This document shows, one piece after another, positions 36,101-44,690 of a stretch of DNA of 64,000 bases (position 1 is the stretch's first letter; each line of letters opens with the position of its first letter). Origin of the DNA: CAYJIX01 sp964370375 (lineage in GTDB: Bacteria > Desulfobacterota > Desulfovibrionia > Desulfovibrionales > Desulfovibrionaceae); the NCBI GenBank assembly GCA_964370375.1, contig CAYJIX010000002.1, forward strand, positions 35,506 to 99,505. The letters are read 5' to 3'. The notes under the pieces are model-generated. The model did not search any database, was not told where the DNA came from, and was given only the letters and a program-made list of their open reading frames with translations. A program made the position numbers and the translations under genes.

Positions 36101-37000
36101 ATGGTGTTAGGAAAATATCACGTTGTTATCTTTAAAGAAAAAACAGGGAAAAGCTGGAACTTTAAGTTTCGCGGTGGCTTTGGGGTAACACTTGTCCTGT
36201 TTATGATAGCTTTGAGTGCGGGTAATTTTTGGCTCTATAAACAAAGCAGTAAAGATAGGCTTTTGTCATCACAGTTGCAAAATACCTCTGCAATTATTGA
36301 TGAACAGTCAAGCCAAATGACAGATCTTGCACGACAAATCAGTGAAATGCAAGAAAATTTGCAACGTGTCCAATATTTTGATTCTAAACTCCGCACCATG
36401 ATGAACATGAATCAAGAGATCAGCAATGAGGGCATGGGCGGAAATGAAGCAGAAATTTTTTCGCAAACCTATCTGCCCCTACATAAGCATGAGCTGATGG
36501 CTCGCAAAATGAATTCGTTTTTAAAAGAGCTTGCAACAGACATACACCTTGAAGAAGTCCGCCAACAAGAGCTTTTAACGCAAGTGCGGACCCAGCGTGA
36601 AATGTTGGCCAGCTATCCTTCTACATGGCCTGTGGAAGGTTATTTGACGTCGCGTTTTGGCATGCGCCAATCGCCCTTTAGCGGCAAGCGCATTATGCAC
36701 AAGGGCCTTGATATCGCGGCCAGCACAGGTACTCCTATCCACGCACCGGGCAAAGGCGTTGTAGTGTTTTCAGGGCCTGACGGAGCTTATGGTAACAGTG
36801 TCGTTGTTCAGCATGGCTCAGGCATAACCACACATTATGCGCACATGCACCGTATTGCTGTTAAAGAGGGGCAAGTCCTTAAACGTGGTGAAATGATTGG
36901 TAGTGTGGGCAACACAGGGCGCAGTACAGGCCCCCACCTGCATTATGAAGTGCGCTTGAACGGCGTTCATGTTGATCCATTAGATTATATTTTTAACTAA
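36101..37000 (+). CDS. M23 family metallopeptidase with N-terminal membrane anchor
   Basis: 299 residues. Cytoplasmic start of ~25 residues, one membrane helix (FGVTLVLFMIALSAGNFWLY), a coiled-coil region (about 50-100), then the LytM/M23 domain with zinc ligands in HKGLDIA and GPHLHYEV. Likely a periplasmic peptidoglycan endopeptidase or an envelope regulator of the EnvC/NlpD type. The ATG at 36101 has AAGAGG seven bases upstream; the earlier ATG 36080 overlaps the previous gene. Confidence 0.86.
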   Translation: MVLGKYHVVIFKEKTGKSWNFKFRGGFGVTLVLFMIALSAGNFWLYKQSSKDRLLSSQLQNTSAIIDEQSSQMTDLARQISEMQENLQRVQYFDSKLRTMMNMNQEISNEGMGGNEAEIFSQTYLPLHKHELMARKMNSFLKELATDIHLEEVRQQELLTQVRTQREMLASYPSTWPVEGYLTSRFGMRQSPFSGKRIMHKGLDIAASTGTPIHAPGKGVVVFSGPDGAYGNSVVVQHGSGITTHYAHMHRIAVKEGQVLKRGEMIGSVGNTGRSTGPHLHYEVRLNGVHVDPLDYIFN

Positions 37001-37034
37001 CATTTTCAGCCATATATCCTAGGAGAGAGCTTAC

Positions 37035-38342
37035 ATGCCTCAGCTAAAAACAGCCGTTACCCTTGGTAAGGCTATCATGCGCAATGGCTATGATGCCTAT
37101 GTGATAAACGCACCGCTTCAAAAACTTATTGTGGAAAAAACGGGTGTTCTGGAATTAGATGTAGCCTGCTCTTGCGATACTGATGCGCTGCTTAAAATTT
37201 TTCCCCATGCCGAGCTTTGCAGTGAAGACGGGGCCATGGCCTGTATCCATGAAGACGGCGTCATCATGCGTTTTTATCCAACTGATCTTGAAAACGCTTC
37301 GCACCCAGAACGGGGCCAGATGCGCATAACGCCGCGCATGCTTCGTATCCTTCAAGAACATAAAGACTTAGTACCGTTTACCATCAATAAACCTCGCACA
37401 GCTCGCCCTGAAGAAGGCTTTGACGATTTTACCGCAACAGGTTGGGTCTGCCTTGAGGGTTTACCCGGCATGACTTTAACGCGTAACTATGTGTTGGCTG
37501 TGCGCGCTCTGCGTTTTGCCGCCAACCTTGATTTACCTATTGAGCCGCATACTTGGATGGCAATCATTCAGTCTGCCAATCGGATCCTAGACTATGTGCC
37601 TTCACGCGAAATCATGGAAGAATGGCGTCAGGTCGAGCCAAAAGCCATGTGGCATTTTGTCAAACTGCTTTTTGACGCGCAGATTTTACACGGGCTTATG
37701 CCGGAAATTGCTGCCCTTGCTTGCGTACAGCAAGAACGCAATGACGATGGCGTGATGGAGTCTGTCTTTGACCATACCATTGCCTGTATGCGCCATTATT
37801 GCGACGGTGATTGCCCTGAGGATTGGCTTGGGGTGTTGGCTACCTTGTTCCACGATGTGGGCAAGCTCTATACCGCCGAGCATATCAATGGAAAATGGAC
37901 GTTTTATCAACACCACCGCGTGGGTGCAGGCGTGACGCGCAAAATCTTGCGACGTTTGCATTTTAGCCCAGAAGACATTGATATTGTTTGTCATTTGGTT
38001 AGGCACCACATGACGTTCCATTTTATGCTGACAGATAAAGGGCTTCGCCATTTTAAAGCCTTGGACGATACAACACGCCTTATTGAGATTTGCCGCGCTG
38101 ATATTAAGGCTCGGGAAGGGAGCTATACGTATTTTAACCACAATCAGAAATACCTTAATCGTACCGAAACCGATGAAATCATGCTAGAGCCTTTACTCAA
38201 TGGCAATGAAATCATGGAAGTGGCACAGTTATCCCCCGGCCCTGTGGTGGGCGAAATCCGTGAAGCCTTGTTGCAAGCGCAGATTGCAGGTAACGTTACC
38301 AACCGTGACGGCGCCTTGGATTTTGTCAAAAATTATCAGTAA
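37035..38342 (+). CDS. HD-domain protein related to CCA-adding enzymes, nucleotidyltransferase head degenerate
   Basis: 435 residues with the layout of bacterial CCA tRNA nucleotidyltransferases plus HD domain. The head starts GYDAYVINAPLQKLIVEKTG, where active enzymes have GG(V)RD, and has a single Asp in ELDVAC instead of DxD, so polymerase chemistry is probably lost. NYVLAVRALRFAANLDL matches the RNA-binding helix. The HD domain is intact: ATLFHDVGKLYT, YQHHRVGA, VRHHMTFH. It probably acts as a phosphohydrolase or RNA-binding protein. GGAGAG precedes the ATG. Confidence 0.72.
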   Translation: MPQLKTAVTLGKAIMRNGYDAYVINAPLQKLIVEKTGVLELDVACSCDTDALLKIFPHAELCSEDGAMACIHEDGVIMRFYPTDLENASHPERGQMRITPRMLRILQEHKDLVPFTINKPRTARPEEGFDDFTATGWVCLEGLPGMTLTRNYVLAVRALRFAANLDLPIEPHTWMAIIQSANRILDYVPSREIMEEWRQVEPKAMWHFVKLLFDAQILHGLMPEIAALACVQQERNDDGVMESVFDHTIACMRHYCDGDCPEDWLGVLATLFHDVGKLYTAEHINGKWTFYQHHRVGAGVTRKILRRLHFSPEDIDIVCHLVRHHMTFHFMLTDKGLRHFKALDDTTRLIEICRADIKAREGSYTYFNHNQKYLNRTETDEIMLEPLLNGNEIMEVAQLSPGPVVGEIREALLQAQIAGNVTNRDGALDFVKNYQ

Positions 38343-38371
38343 GTTTTAGCGGATTTTTGCAAGTGTATATA

Positions 38372-38400
38372 AGGGCGGCATTCTTTTGCTGCCCTTTTTT
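38372..38400 (+). terminator. Intrinsic terminator
   Basis: Stem AGGGCGGCA / TGCTGCCCT (one G-T pair) followed by TTTTTT, 30 bases after the HD-domain gene. Confidence 0.8.
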
Positions 38401-38457
38401 ATGGCGGCTATACAAAGCATAGGTTGCCTTCAGCCGAAGACGGGACAAATGGGTTAA

Positions 38458-38598
38458 AGAGTCCTGCATAACTCTTTTTTGTTTTGTGCTTTTGCAGTAC
38501 ATTTATGCTTGTGTTAACATTTGTTTGTTCAGAGAAAATATTGAATCAATGTTTTAACGTTGAGGTCAATTTCCGCACAATGAATTGTGCAGGAGTCT
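38458..38598. mobile_element. Miniature inverted-repeat element, family 2, copy D (141 bp)
   Basis: Left end AGAGTCCTGCATAAC, right end ATTGTGCAGGAGTCT. The segment TGTGCTTTTGCAGTA and the following TTTATGC..TG.GTTAACA are shared with copy A. Shorter than the others, probably an internal deletion. It lies 50 bases from the end of the chloramphenicol acetyltransferase gene. Confidence 0.65.
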
Positions 38599-38648
38599 TT
38601 GGTCAGCATCTTTACATTTTTTGGTGTGAAGACAGCTGACCTTAACCA

Positions 38649-39338
38649 TTATGCAGTGCATTTTGGCATAAATTCGTCTAATTTTTTTTGGAAATCATTT
38701 ATACATTTAGCCACATGAAATCCATCGCATACAGCATGATGCATCTGAACTGCTAGAGGTAAAAGAGTTTTCCCCCCAGACGTAGAGTATTTACCTATAG
38801 TAAAAATTGGGGAAAAATAATTATAACCTTTTTGTAAGTTCAAGTTAAATCCTGTAAAGTTTACCCATGGAATGCATGAAACATTAAAAAAATTGCCACC
38901 TTCTTGAGGTTTAGATTTATCGTGCGTGTATTTATATTTTTCCAAATCTAAAGTATAGTTTTTAACAAAAGCGGTATAATTTTCGGAATATTCCGTCCAT
39001 ACATTTGTAAATGTTTCTGTCTTTTCATGAAATATGGTAAAGCTTGGATGCAAAATGTCATAATATCCAAGGTTGCCTTGCTCATCATGTCCCATACGAA
39101 ATTCTTTATGCGTATTTACGACACTGGAAAGAATATGCAAAATAGTGGGGAATAATTTATATTTATTTGATTTTACTATAGGTAGAAACTTTGTAATATC
39201 CATATTAACAGTCATACTAAAAGTGCAAGGAATTATATCTAAATATGTTAAATATTGTGTTTTTCTTTTCCAGTTTTGTATGTCTATTTTTTTAAAAGAC
39301 ACTGTGCTTGTTTTTTGTAATTCTTTTTGCTGTTGCAT
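38649..39338 (-). CDS. cat: Type A chloramphenicol O-acetyltransferase
   Basis: 229 residues. The catalytic motif is MHHAVCDGFHVAK (HHxxxDG), and FSMTVNMDIT, YKLFPTILHIL and SCIPWVNFTGFNLN are typical of the trimeric CAT family that acetylates chloramphenicol with acetyl-CoA. The ATG at 39338 is preferred to the TTG six codons upstream. The gene is much more AT-rich than its neighbours (AAA/TTT/ATA codons dominate), pointing to transfer from a low-GC donor, with a miniature element beside it. Activity in this host cannot be read from sequence. Confidence 0.88.
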   Translation of the reverse strand: MQQQKELQKTSTVSFKKIDIQNWKRKTQYLTYLDIIPCTFSMTVNMDITKFLPIVKSNKYKLFPTILHILSSVVNTHKEFRMGHDEQGNLGYYDILHPSFTIFHEKTETFTNVWTEYSENYTAFVKNYTLDLEKYKYTHDKSKPQEGGNFFNVSCIPWVNFTGFNLNLQKGYNYFSPIFTIGKYSTSGGKTLLPLAVQMHHAVCDGFHVAKCINDFQKKLDEFMPKCTA

Positions 39339-39421
39339 ATAAAATTCTCTTTTCAATAGTTATTTTCAAATGTTTTCCATCAGAGAGCAAGAGAGCATTC
39401 CCCTTGCATTGATGGCAATTG

Positions 39422-40087
39422 CTATAATGCTTTTTTAGCTTCAATCAGTGTAAAGGTTGCAACTTCTGGCCGTGTTTGTATGGGCAAGACAAGTTGTGGA
39501 GTCAGGCCGGCTGATGTAAGTGCAACAAGCTGATCGTCCACGCGATCGTTGCCCACTACAGTGCACACGCACCCTCCTGGTTTGGCATAACGTGCCGCTG
39601 CCTTGGCAAAAATGTCAAAGGTGTCTTTATGTCCAAAAAGGGCTTTTCGCCGTAATAACGATGGCGGTACAAGTCCGCTCCCTTCAAGCCTCCACGGCGG
39701 ATTATAGACCACAAGGGGAGCAGGTTCACAAAGGATGTGCTCGTTTTCAACAAAGCCTTGCAACGCCCTATAGCGGCTTGTAAGGCTAAGCTGCGTGGCG
39801 TTGTGCATAGCTGCCGTCACAAGCTCTGCCTGGCAATCTATCCCAAGGCCCTGCCAAATTGGCCCGTGTGCCATATCTAAGAGGCGCAACATGGCAAAAG
39901 CCACAACGCCGCACCCTGTACCTAAATCCACAAACCTTGGCTCAGGTGGGGGAGCTGTACCGCGTACAGCCGTTGCGGCAAAAAAAGCCAGATATAAGGC
40001 GTCTACGCTAAAACGGTACGCGCCTTTTGGCTGGAATAATCCTGACGGAAAGGAAGATTTGTGTGTGTTTTCGCTTTGAGACAGCAT
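39422..40087 (-). CDS. TrmN6-like N6-adenine methyltransferase
   Basis: 221 residues. FQPKGAYRFSVDALYLA at the N-terminus, the SAM loop VDLGTGCGVVAFAML and the catalytic NPPW motif (VYNPPWRLEG) match the tRNA1(Val) A37 N6-methyltransferase family (YfiC/TrmN6). It is downstream of larE on the same strand, 27 bases away. Confidence 0.82.
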   Translation of the reverse strand: MLSQSENTHKSSFPSGLFQPKGAYRFSVDALYLAFFAATAVRGTAPPPEPRFVDLGTGCGVVAFAMLRLLDMAHGPIWQGLGIDCQAELVTAAMHNATQLSLTSRYRALQGFVENEHILCEPAPLVVYNPPWRLEGSGLVPPSLLRRKALFGHKDTFDIFAKAAARYAKPGGCVCTVVGNDRVDDQLVALTSAGLTPQLVLPIQTRPEVATFTLIEAKKAL

Positions 40088-40114
40088 GTTTTTTTTCGTG
40101 TATCCATGCCAAGG

Positions 40115-40948
40115 TTATGGCAAAACAGACTTTGCATCAAAATAACCGCTCACCTGTGCGGTGCTTTCCACGGTACATGGAGCAAGCGTGCTTAGGCTTT
40201 CATGCAAAAGGTCACGTTGCTGCCGTGTAAGGGGATGCCCCACATGCACGGTGAAGGAATCAGGGGTTTCGTGGGCAAGGCGTACCCGAAAATCCCAACA
40301 TTCTTCTTGTTCAGGGGCCATGGCACGTAAAAGGACTTCTGTTCGCGCTTCCAGCGTAGCAAGGCGTTCAAGCCTTTCAACGCTTGGCTCTATTCCATAG
40401 GGCAGGCGTGTGAGCAAGCAAGGCCGAGCCGGTTGATTTGGACGCTCAAAATCTGTGAGCCGCCCCAAGATGCGCAGCTCTTCTTTTTCAAGGCCGCAAG
40501 CAGCAAGGGGCGAGCGAATGCCAAGTTCCTGTACAGCCTTTGCCCCGGGCCGAAACAGGCGCGCATCTGAAGCATTGGAGCCATCGCAAAGGATATATCG
40601 GGCCTTTTTGAGCAAATGTGTAAAAAGATGTTTTTTGCAGGCATAACAGCGCATCTTGTCACCTTTTGCCACTTCAGGGAGTTGTAAGGGATCAAGGTGC
40701 AGAGTAACAAGGCGTAAGCCTTGACGTTCTGCCCAATCCTTGGCCCAAGTGCTTTCTGCTTGTGCTGTGTGCGGCCCTTGTACGTGTAAAAGTTCCACAT
40801 GCTCTGATCCAAGGGCCTTTATGGCTGCATGGGCTAAAAATCGGCTGTCAAGGCCACCTGAAAAGGCAATGGATACACCGTTAGAAGGTGCTGCTAGGGC
40901 AGCTATATGCGCAAGCAACGCATCAAAGGTATTGAGTTCGTGTGACAT
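40115..40948 (-). CDS. larE: ATP-dependent sacrificial sulfur transferase LarE
   Basis: 277 residues. PP-loop AFSGGLDSRFLA; RCYACKKHLF, DGSNASD, LGIRSPLAACGLEKEELRIL and PCLLTRLPYGIEPS are LarE signatures. LarE supplies sulfur to the nickel-pincer cofactor precursor of lactate racemase-type enzymes. Its partners larB and larC are 10 kb away (51.1-52.7 kb) and larA is not in the window. It may use either its own cysteine or a cluster as sulfur source; several cysteines are visible but the type cannot be decided by eye. Confidence 0.88.
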   Translation of the reverse strand: MSHELNTFDALLAHIAALAAPSNGVSIAFSGGLDSRFLAHAAIKALGSEHVELLHVQGPHTAQAESTWAKDWAERQGLRLVTLHLDPLQLPEVAKGDKMRCYACKKHLFTHLLKKARYILCDGSNASDARLFRPGAKAVQELGIRSPLAACGLEKEELRILGRLTDFERPNQPARPCLLTRLPYGIEPSVERLERLATLEARTEVLLRAMAPEQEECWDFRVRLAHETPDSFTVHVGHPLTRQQRDLLHESLSTLAPCTVESTAQVSGYFDAKSVLP

Positions 40949-41022
40949 AAGTATTCGTAAAAACGTAAGATTGCGTGATAGTGGAGAGTTGTGTACTTTT
41001 AATGGCTTTGGTGCAAGGTGGT

Positions 41023-41682
41023 TTATTGCTGCTGCCAGCCATAATCCCCGACAAGGTCAACAAAGGCCACTTGGCCAACGGCCTTGGCAGTGACGCGACC
41101 GTCCTTTTTTGTGATACGCACAAGGCGTTGAGAGCCGCGTTTTACGCCCATGGGGATGACCATGATTCCTGGGTCTGCAAGTTGCTCAACCAAGGGGGTG
41201 GGAATATCAGGGCCGCCTGCTGTGACCAAGATGCGGTCATAGGGCGCGTGCTCTTTCCAGCCAAGGGTGCCGTCGGCTATTTTCATGCGAATGGTACGCA
41301 GGCCAAGTTCCTGAAAAAGGTTGCGCGTGGCAAAATACAATGCTTCTAGCCGCTCCACTGTAAAAACGGTCAGACCCATGGCTGCAAGCACTGCCGCTTG
41401 ATAGCCGGAACCTGTGCCCACTTCAAGTACAGTCATGCCACGGCTGGCCTGAAGGTATTGGCTCATTTTGGCAACAATATAAGGTTGAGAAATGGTCTGC
41501 CCATGGCCTATGGGGAAGGGGTGATCGTCATAGGCAACACCGCGAAAAGCTTCGGGCATGAACAAATGCCGCGGTACGGTGCTCATGGCATGCAACACCA
41601 TAGGATCGCGGATTGTTTTCCACTTTGCCACCATTTTTAACCGCTGGTGTACGGGATCATACTCTAAAGGTGAACGGAGCAT
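41023..41682 (-). CDS. pcm: Protein-L-isoaspartate O-methyltransferase
   Basis: 219 residues. MLRSPLEY.., HLFMPEAFRGVAYDDHPFPI, GHGQTISQPYIVAKM, VLEVGTGSGYQAAVLA (SAM site) and ILVTAGGPDIPTPLVEQL are all PCMT motifs. The enzyme repairs isoaspartyl residues in aged proteins. GGGGAAGGAAC precedes the ATG. It is the gene after the SUMF1-domain protein on the minus strand, 24 bases on. Confidence 0.95.
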   Translation of the reverse strand: MLRSPLEYDPVHQRLKMVAKWKTIRDPMVLHAMSTVPRHLFMPEAFRGVAYDDHPFPIGHGQTISQPYIVAKMSQYLQASRGMTVLEVGTGSGYQAAVLAAMGLTVFTVERLEALYFATRNLFQELGLRTIRMKIADGTLGWKEHAPYDRILVTAGGPDIPTPLVEQLADPGIMVIPMGVKRGSQRLVRITKKDGRVTAKAVGQVAFVDLVGDYGWQQQ

Positions 41683-41706
41683 GTTCCTTCCCCATAAATC
41701 ATATCG

Positions 41707-43425
41707 TTATAAATCCATGCCGGCCTGAAGGTTTTTAGGCAAAATATCGCGAATAAGCTGTTTTTGCGTAAGCTTATCAAAGCGTTTGGCACGGAACAGC
41801 TGCAAGTGTTTTCCAAAAAGTTCCAAATTTTGGCGCATGTTACGGGACAAAATGTCATCTTGTTGCAATTCATGCCCAAGCACCTGGAATTTGTGGTCGA
41901 TCACGTCTTTTGTAAAGGCAGTGGATTCTTCAAGGGTTGTTTTATAAAAATTTACAGCAGACTCAAGGGCGAGCAATTGTGCTTTGCCGGCATCCAAAAA
42001 TTGACTGCGAGCCGTAGTATAGGCCTTGATCTCTGCTTCTTGCTGGCCTCTTTTTTTAGCTTTGTCAAGTAAAAGCGTGATTTCCTCCACACGTTGATGG
42101 GCAATATTAAAGCGCACGCCATAATTGCGTACCGTTTCACTCATATAAAGGGCAGTACGGATAAGGCTTTCTGCTGCTGCACTGCGCTGCTCGTCAAGGA
42201 TGATGTTGTTGTCCTTGATAAGGCTGCGCAATCTTGTCAATTCTTCTTTTTGGGTGGGATCATGGGTTTGAGCCAACAAGCGATCTATTTCTTGTAAGGG
42301 GGAGCCGTGTTCACGTACAAGGTTTGGCGTATCCCCTAGGCTTTGCCATGCTTTTTGTAGTTGCTCACTTCTGCCGCCTCCCGGGGTATTGATGCCTGAT
42401 ACTACAATCCTAAAGCCCAAATCCCGTGCATGCACAGGGCCACGATCGTTGAAAAGGGCCACTTCTTCACGGCTTCCCGGGCGGATTTCTTGTTCTATAG
42501 ACATGAATCCGCCACCTTTGCGCACATGTCCGCCTATGGAACCGTGCAACCGCCCGCCAAGGGAAAAGCGAAAGCTGTCCTGTACAAGCTCTGCCACATT
42601 GCCGGACATATCGTGCAAGCCAAGGGGGTTGGCTTTACGTGAGCCTATTCCAAGCGGACTTTCTTGCACCGTGGCGGCATCACCTGCTCGAAAAACAGCA
42701 TAGTCGCGTAAGGAAGTGCCTTCCGCCATGGGCGCAAAGGCTTCCTGATTAAAGGTTTCACGAGGCACCCTGCTGCCGCCACGGGCGGCATATTCCCATT
42801 CTGCTTCTGTAGGTAAGCGCAAAAAACCGCGGTTGCGCGCGTCATTTGCAAATCTGGGCAGTGCGGCATCGGCATGGTCAAGCAGCCATTGATTGTAGGT
42901 TTTAAGAAAGGCTTGCATGTCGTACCATGAAATATTTGCCTTGGGTTTTGCCGCGTTTTTGTCAAAGGGTTCTTTTGGACAGACATTGTCCATGACAGCG
43001 TGCCATTGGGCTTCGGAAACTTCATATTTTCCAATAATATACCAAAATAACGAAAGGTCTTTTTCTGGGGGTAAGGCCTTTTTCCAGGAATCGGCCATGT
43101 CGTTTCTGGTAAAAGGGGCCGAAATATAGCCCACAAAACGGCGGTCATAATATTCCATGCCATGCTGGCTGCCCACTTCATTGCCCATGGGAAAGGCCGT
43201 GTCTGCCAACGCATTGCGAGCCGGTATTTCCACAGGACGAAAGACCATGCTCATGTTGCAGGGCATGGGCAGGGTGATATCTCCCATGGTCGGATGGGGG
43301 TTTATCACATCGGCAAGGCTAACAGCGGTTGACGAGGTAAGTCCGGCAGCCTGTAAGGATGCAGGCACAAAAAATAATGATAGAACAAACACCATGTGTT
43401 TGATTGCGTAAAGAAAAATAGCCAT
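41707..43425 (-). CDS. Exported SUMF1/FGE-domain protein, TagR-like
   Basis: 572 residues with a signal peptide (first ~27 residues, ending SLQAA). Residues ~50-350 form a formylglycine-generating-enzyme-like domain: IIGKYEVSEAQWHAVM, FLRLPTEAEWEYAARGG, NPLGLHDMSGNVAELVQD, RKGGGF and DLGFRIV. The catalytic cysteines of true FGE are not at their place, so it is a binding rather than enzymatic domain. The C-terminal ~200 residues are helical with coiled-coil patterns. It overlaps the permease gene by one base (TAATG). The set VWA-ATPase-permease-SUMF1 equals the TagR/S/T-PpkA arm of type VI secretion; the TagR role is inferred. Confidence 0.72.
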   Translation of the reverse strand: MAIFLYAIKHMVFVLSLFFVPASLQAAGLTSSTAVSLADVINPHPTMGDITLPMPCNMSMVFRPVEIPARNALADTAFPMGNEVGSQHGMEYYDRRFVGYISAPFTRNDMADSWKKALPPEKDLSLFWYIIGKYEVSEAQWHAVMDNVCPKEPFDKNAAKPKANISWYDMQAFLKTYNQWLLDHADAALPRFANDARNRGFLRLPTEAEWEYAARGGSRVPRETFNQEAFAPMAEGTSLRDYAVFRAGDAATVQESPLGIGSRKANPLGLHDMSGNVAELVQDSFRFSLGGRLHGSIGGHVRKGGGFMSIEQEIRPGSREEVALFNDRGPVHARDLGFRIVVSGINTPGGGRSEQLQKAWQSLGDTPNLVREHGSPLQEIDRLLAQTHDPTQKEELTRLRSLIKDNNIILDEQRSAAAESLIRTALYMSETVRNYGVRFNIAHQRVEEITLLLDKAKKRGQQEAEIKAYTTARSQFLDAGKAQLLALESAVNFYKTTLEESTAFTKDVIDHKFQVLGHELQQDDILSRNMRQNLELFGKHLQLFRAKRFDKLTQKQLIRDILPKNLQAGMDL

Positions 43426-44690
43426 TAAAGCTCTCGCAACACGTCAGAAGGTTCAATGCGTGCAGCACGAAAGGCAGCTTGCAACGCGCTTGCACTTGAT
43501 AGGATAAACACAAGGGCAAAAGCAACAAGCATATGCCATACTTCGATACGGCATACAGCTTCCCCTGCAAGGGAGTTTGCAAACAAATGGTTGATGCCTG
43601 TTGCCACAAACCCATAGACCAAAAACGCCATAATCACACCGCCAAGGCCTGTAAGCCAAGCCTGCATTAAAGGAAAAGCCATAATGGCTGTTCCCGAAAA
43701 GCCAAGCAATCTGAGCATGCCAAGGTGTTTGTCTTTGCGCCGTACAGCTGCAAGGATAAAACTGGCAGTGGCCGCCGCACAACCCACAGCCGCAGCCAAA
43801 GCAATAAGGGAAAACACAAGGGTTAAGGAAGTATCAAGCTCGGCAACAACAGCAATGTCGCGCGCCTTTGTGACCACATCAATACCTTGAGCATGAAATT
43901 CTTGGGCAAGGATGGGTACAGCGTCAAGGGATGCTGCAACAAGGCGAAACCCTGCGTAGCGGCGTTCTGTATCTTGTATGGGTGGGTCGCCTGTAAGGTT
44001 GCGCAAAGGCACAGCCACATGGTCGCGATAGTTTTCAGCATCGTCAAGCACGCTTGGCAGGACAAAGACCACGTCCCTATCTTCTGCCTCAGGAGGAAGG
44101 ATTGCTGCTACCACAAACGGCCAGCTGGTATTTTCCATGCCGCCGCCGCGGCGTTGTCGTCCAAGCTCCCCTTGTATCACCGTGTGTTTTATGTCTGTAA
44201 GGTTTGCATAAAAGCCAAGTTTTTGCGCTGCAGATGCTGACAAAATGACGGCATCGCCCGTATCAGAATTCTTGTTTGCATCCATGACTGCGCTTAGGCC
44301 GTAACGTTGTAAAAAAGGATCGTCAGGGCCTGTGGGTTCCATGCTGACTCGTACAAGGTGGAACTTATCGCCTTGCTCATGTACCAATTGGATGGTGGCT
44401 GCAATATGGCGCGTTTTGGGAACAACAAAATCTACATGCGGATGGTTTTTCATGCGCTCAAAAAACGCAAGGTCAAAACCGCTGCCACTGCCAAGAGGTG
44501 TTATGGTTAATATGGTAGGATCGTTTAACAAACGTTCCTGCATGGCTGTGATAACACCGTAACGTACACCAAATAAAATAAGGAGCGGCGCAAGCACAGA
44601 GGCCAGAGCCAGTACGCCGCAGGCAGAAAGAAGCCGCTCAAAAAACCAATCTTTGGTGGCAAGAATACAAGAAATCCTCACATCACGCAT
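43425..44690 (-). CDS. FtsX/MacB-type ABC permease, TagS-like
   Basis: 421 residues from the ATG at 44690 (AGGAAG upstream, overlapping the ATPase stop); an earlier ATG-rich extension inside the ATPase gene is not credible. One N-terminal membrane helix, a periplasmic domain of about 220 residues, then three helices near 280-420 (ALAAAVGCAAATASFILAAV, VIMAFLVYGF, LVAFALVFILSSASAL) ending in the family tail ARIEPSDVLREL. This is the four-helix mechanotransmission/LolE topology. It pairs with the upstream ATPase. Confidence 0.82.
   Translation of the reverse strand: MRDVRISCILATKDWFFERLLSACGVLALASVLAPLLILFGVRYGVITAMQERLLNDPTILTITPLGSGSGFDLAFFERMKNHPHVDFVVPKTRHIAATIQLVHEQGDKFHLVRVSMEPTGPDDPFLQRYGLSAVMDANKNSDTGDAVILSASAAQKLGFYANLTDIKHTVIQGELGRQRRGGGMENTSWPFVVAAILPPEAEDRDVVFVLPSVLDDAENYRDHVAVPLRNLTGDPPIQDTERRYAGFRLVAASLDAVPILAQEFHAQGIDVVTKARDIAVVAELDTSLTLVFSLIALAAAVGCAAATASFILAAVRRKDKHLGMLRLLGFSGTAIMAFPLMQAWLTGLGGVIMAFLVYGFVATGINHLFANSLAGEAVCRIEVWHMLVAFALVFILSSASALQAAFRAARIEPSDVLREL

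Noticed and set aside
41707..43425. Calling the SUMF1 protein a sulfatase-modifying enzyme
   Set aside because: Catalytic cysteines are not at their place, no sulfatase is nearby, and the context is an ABC transporter set.
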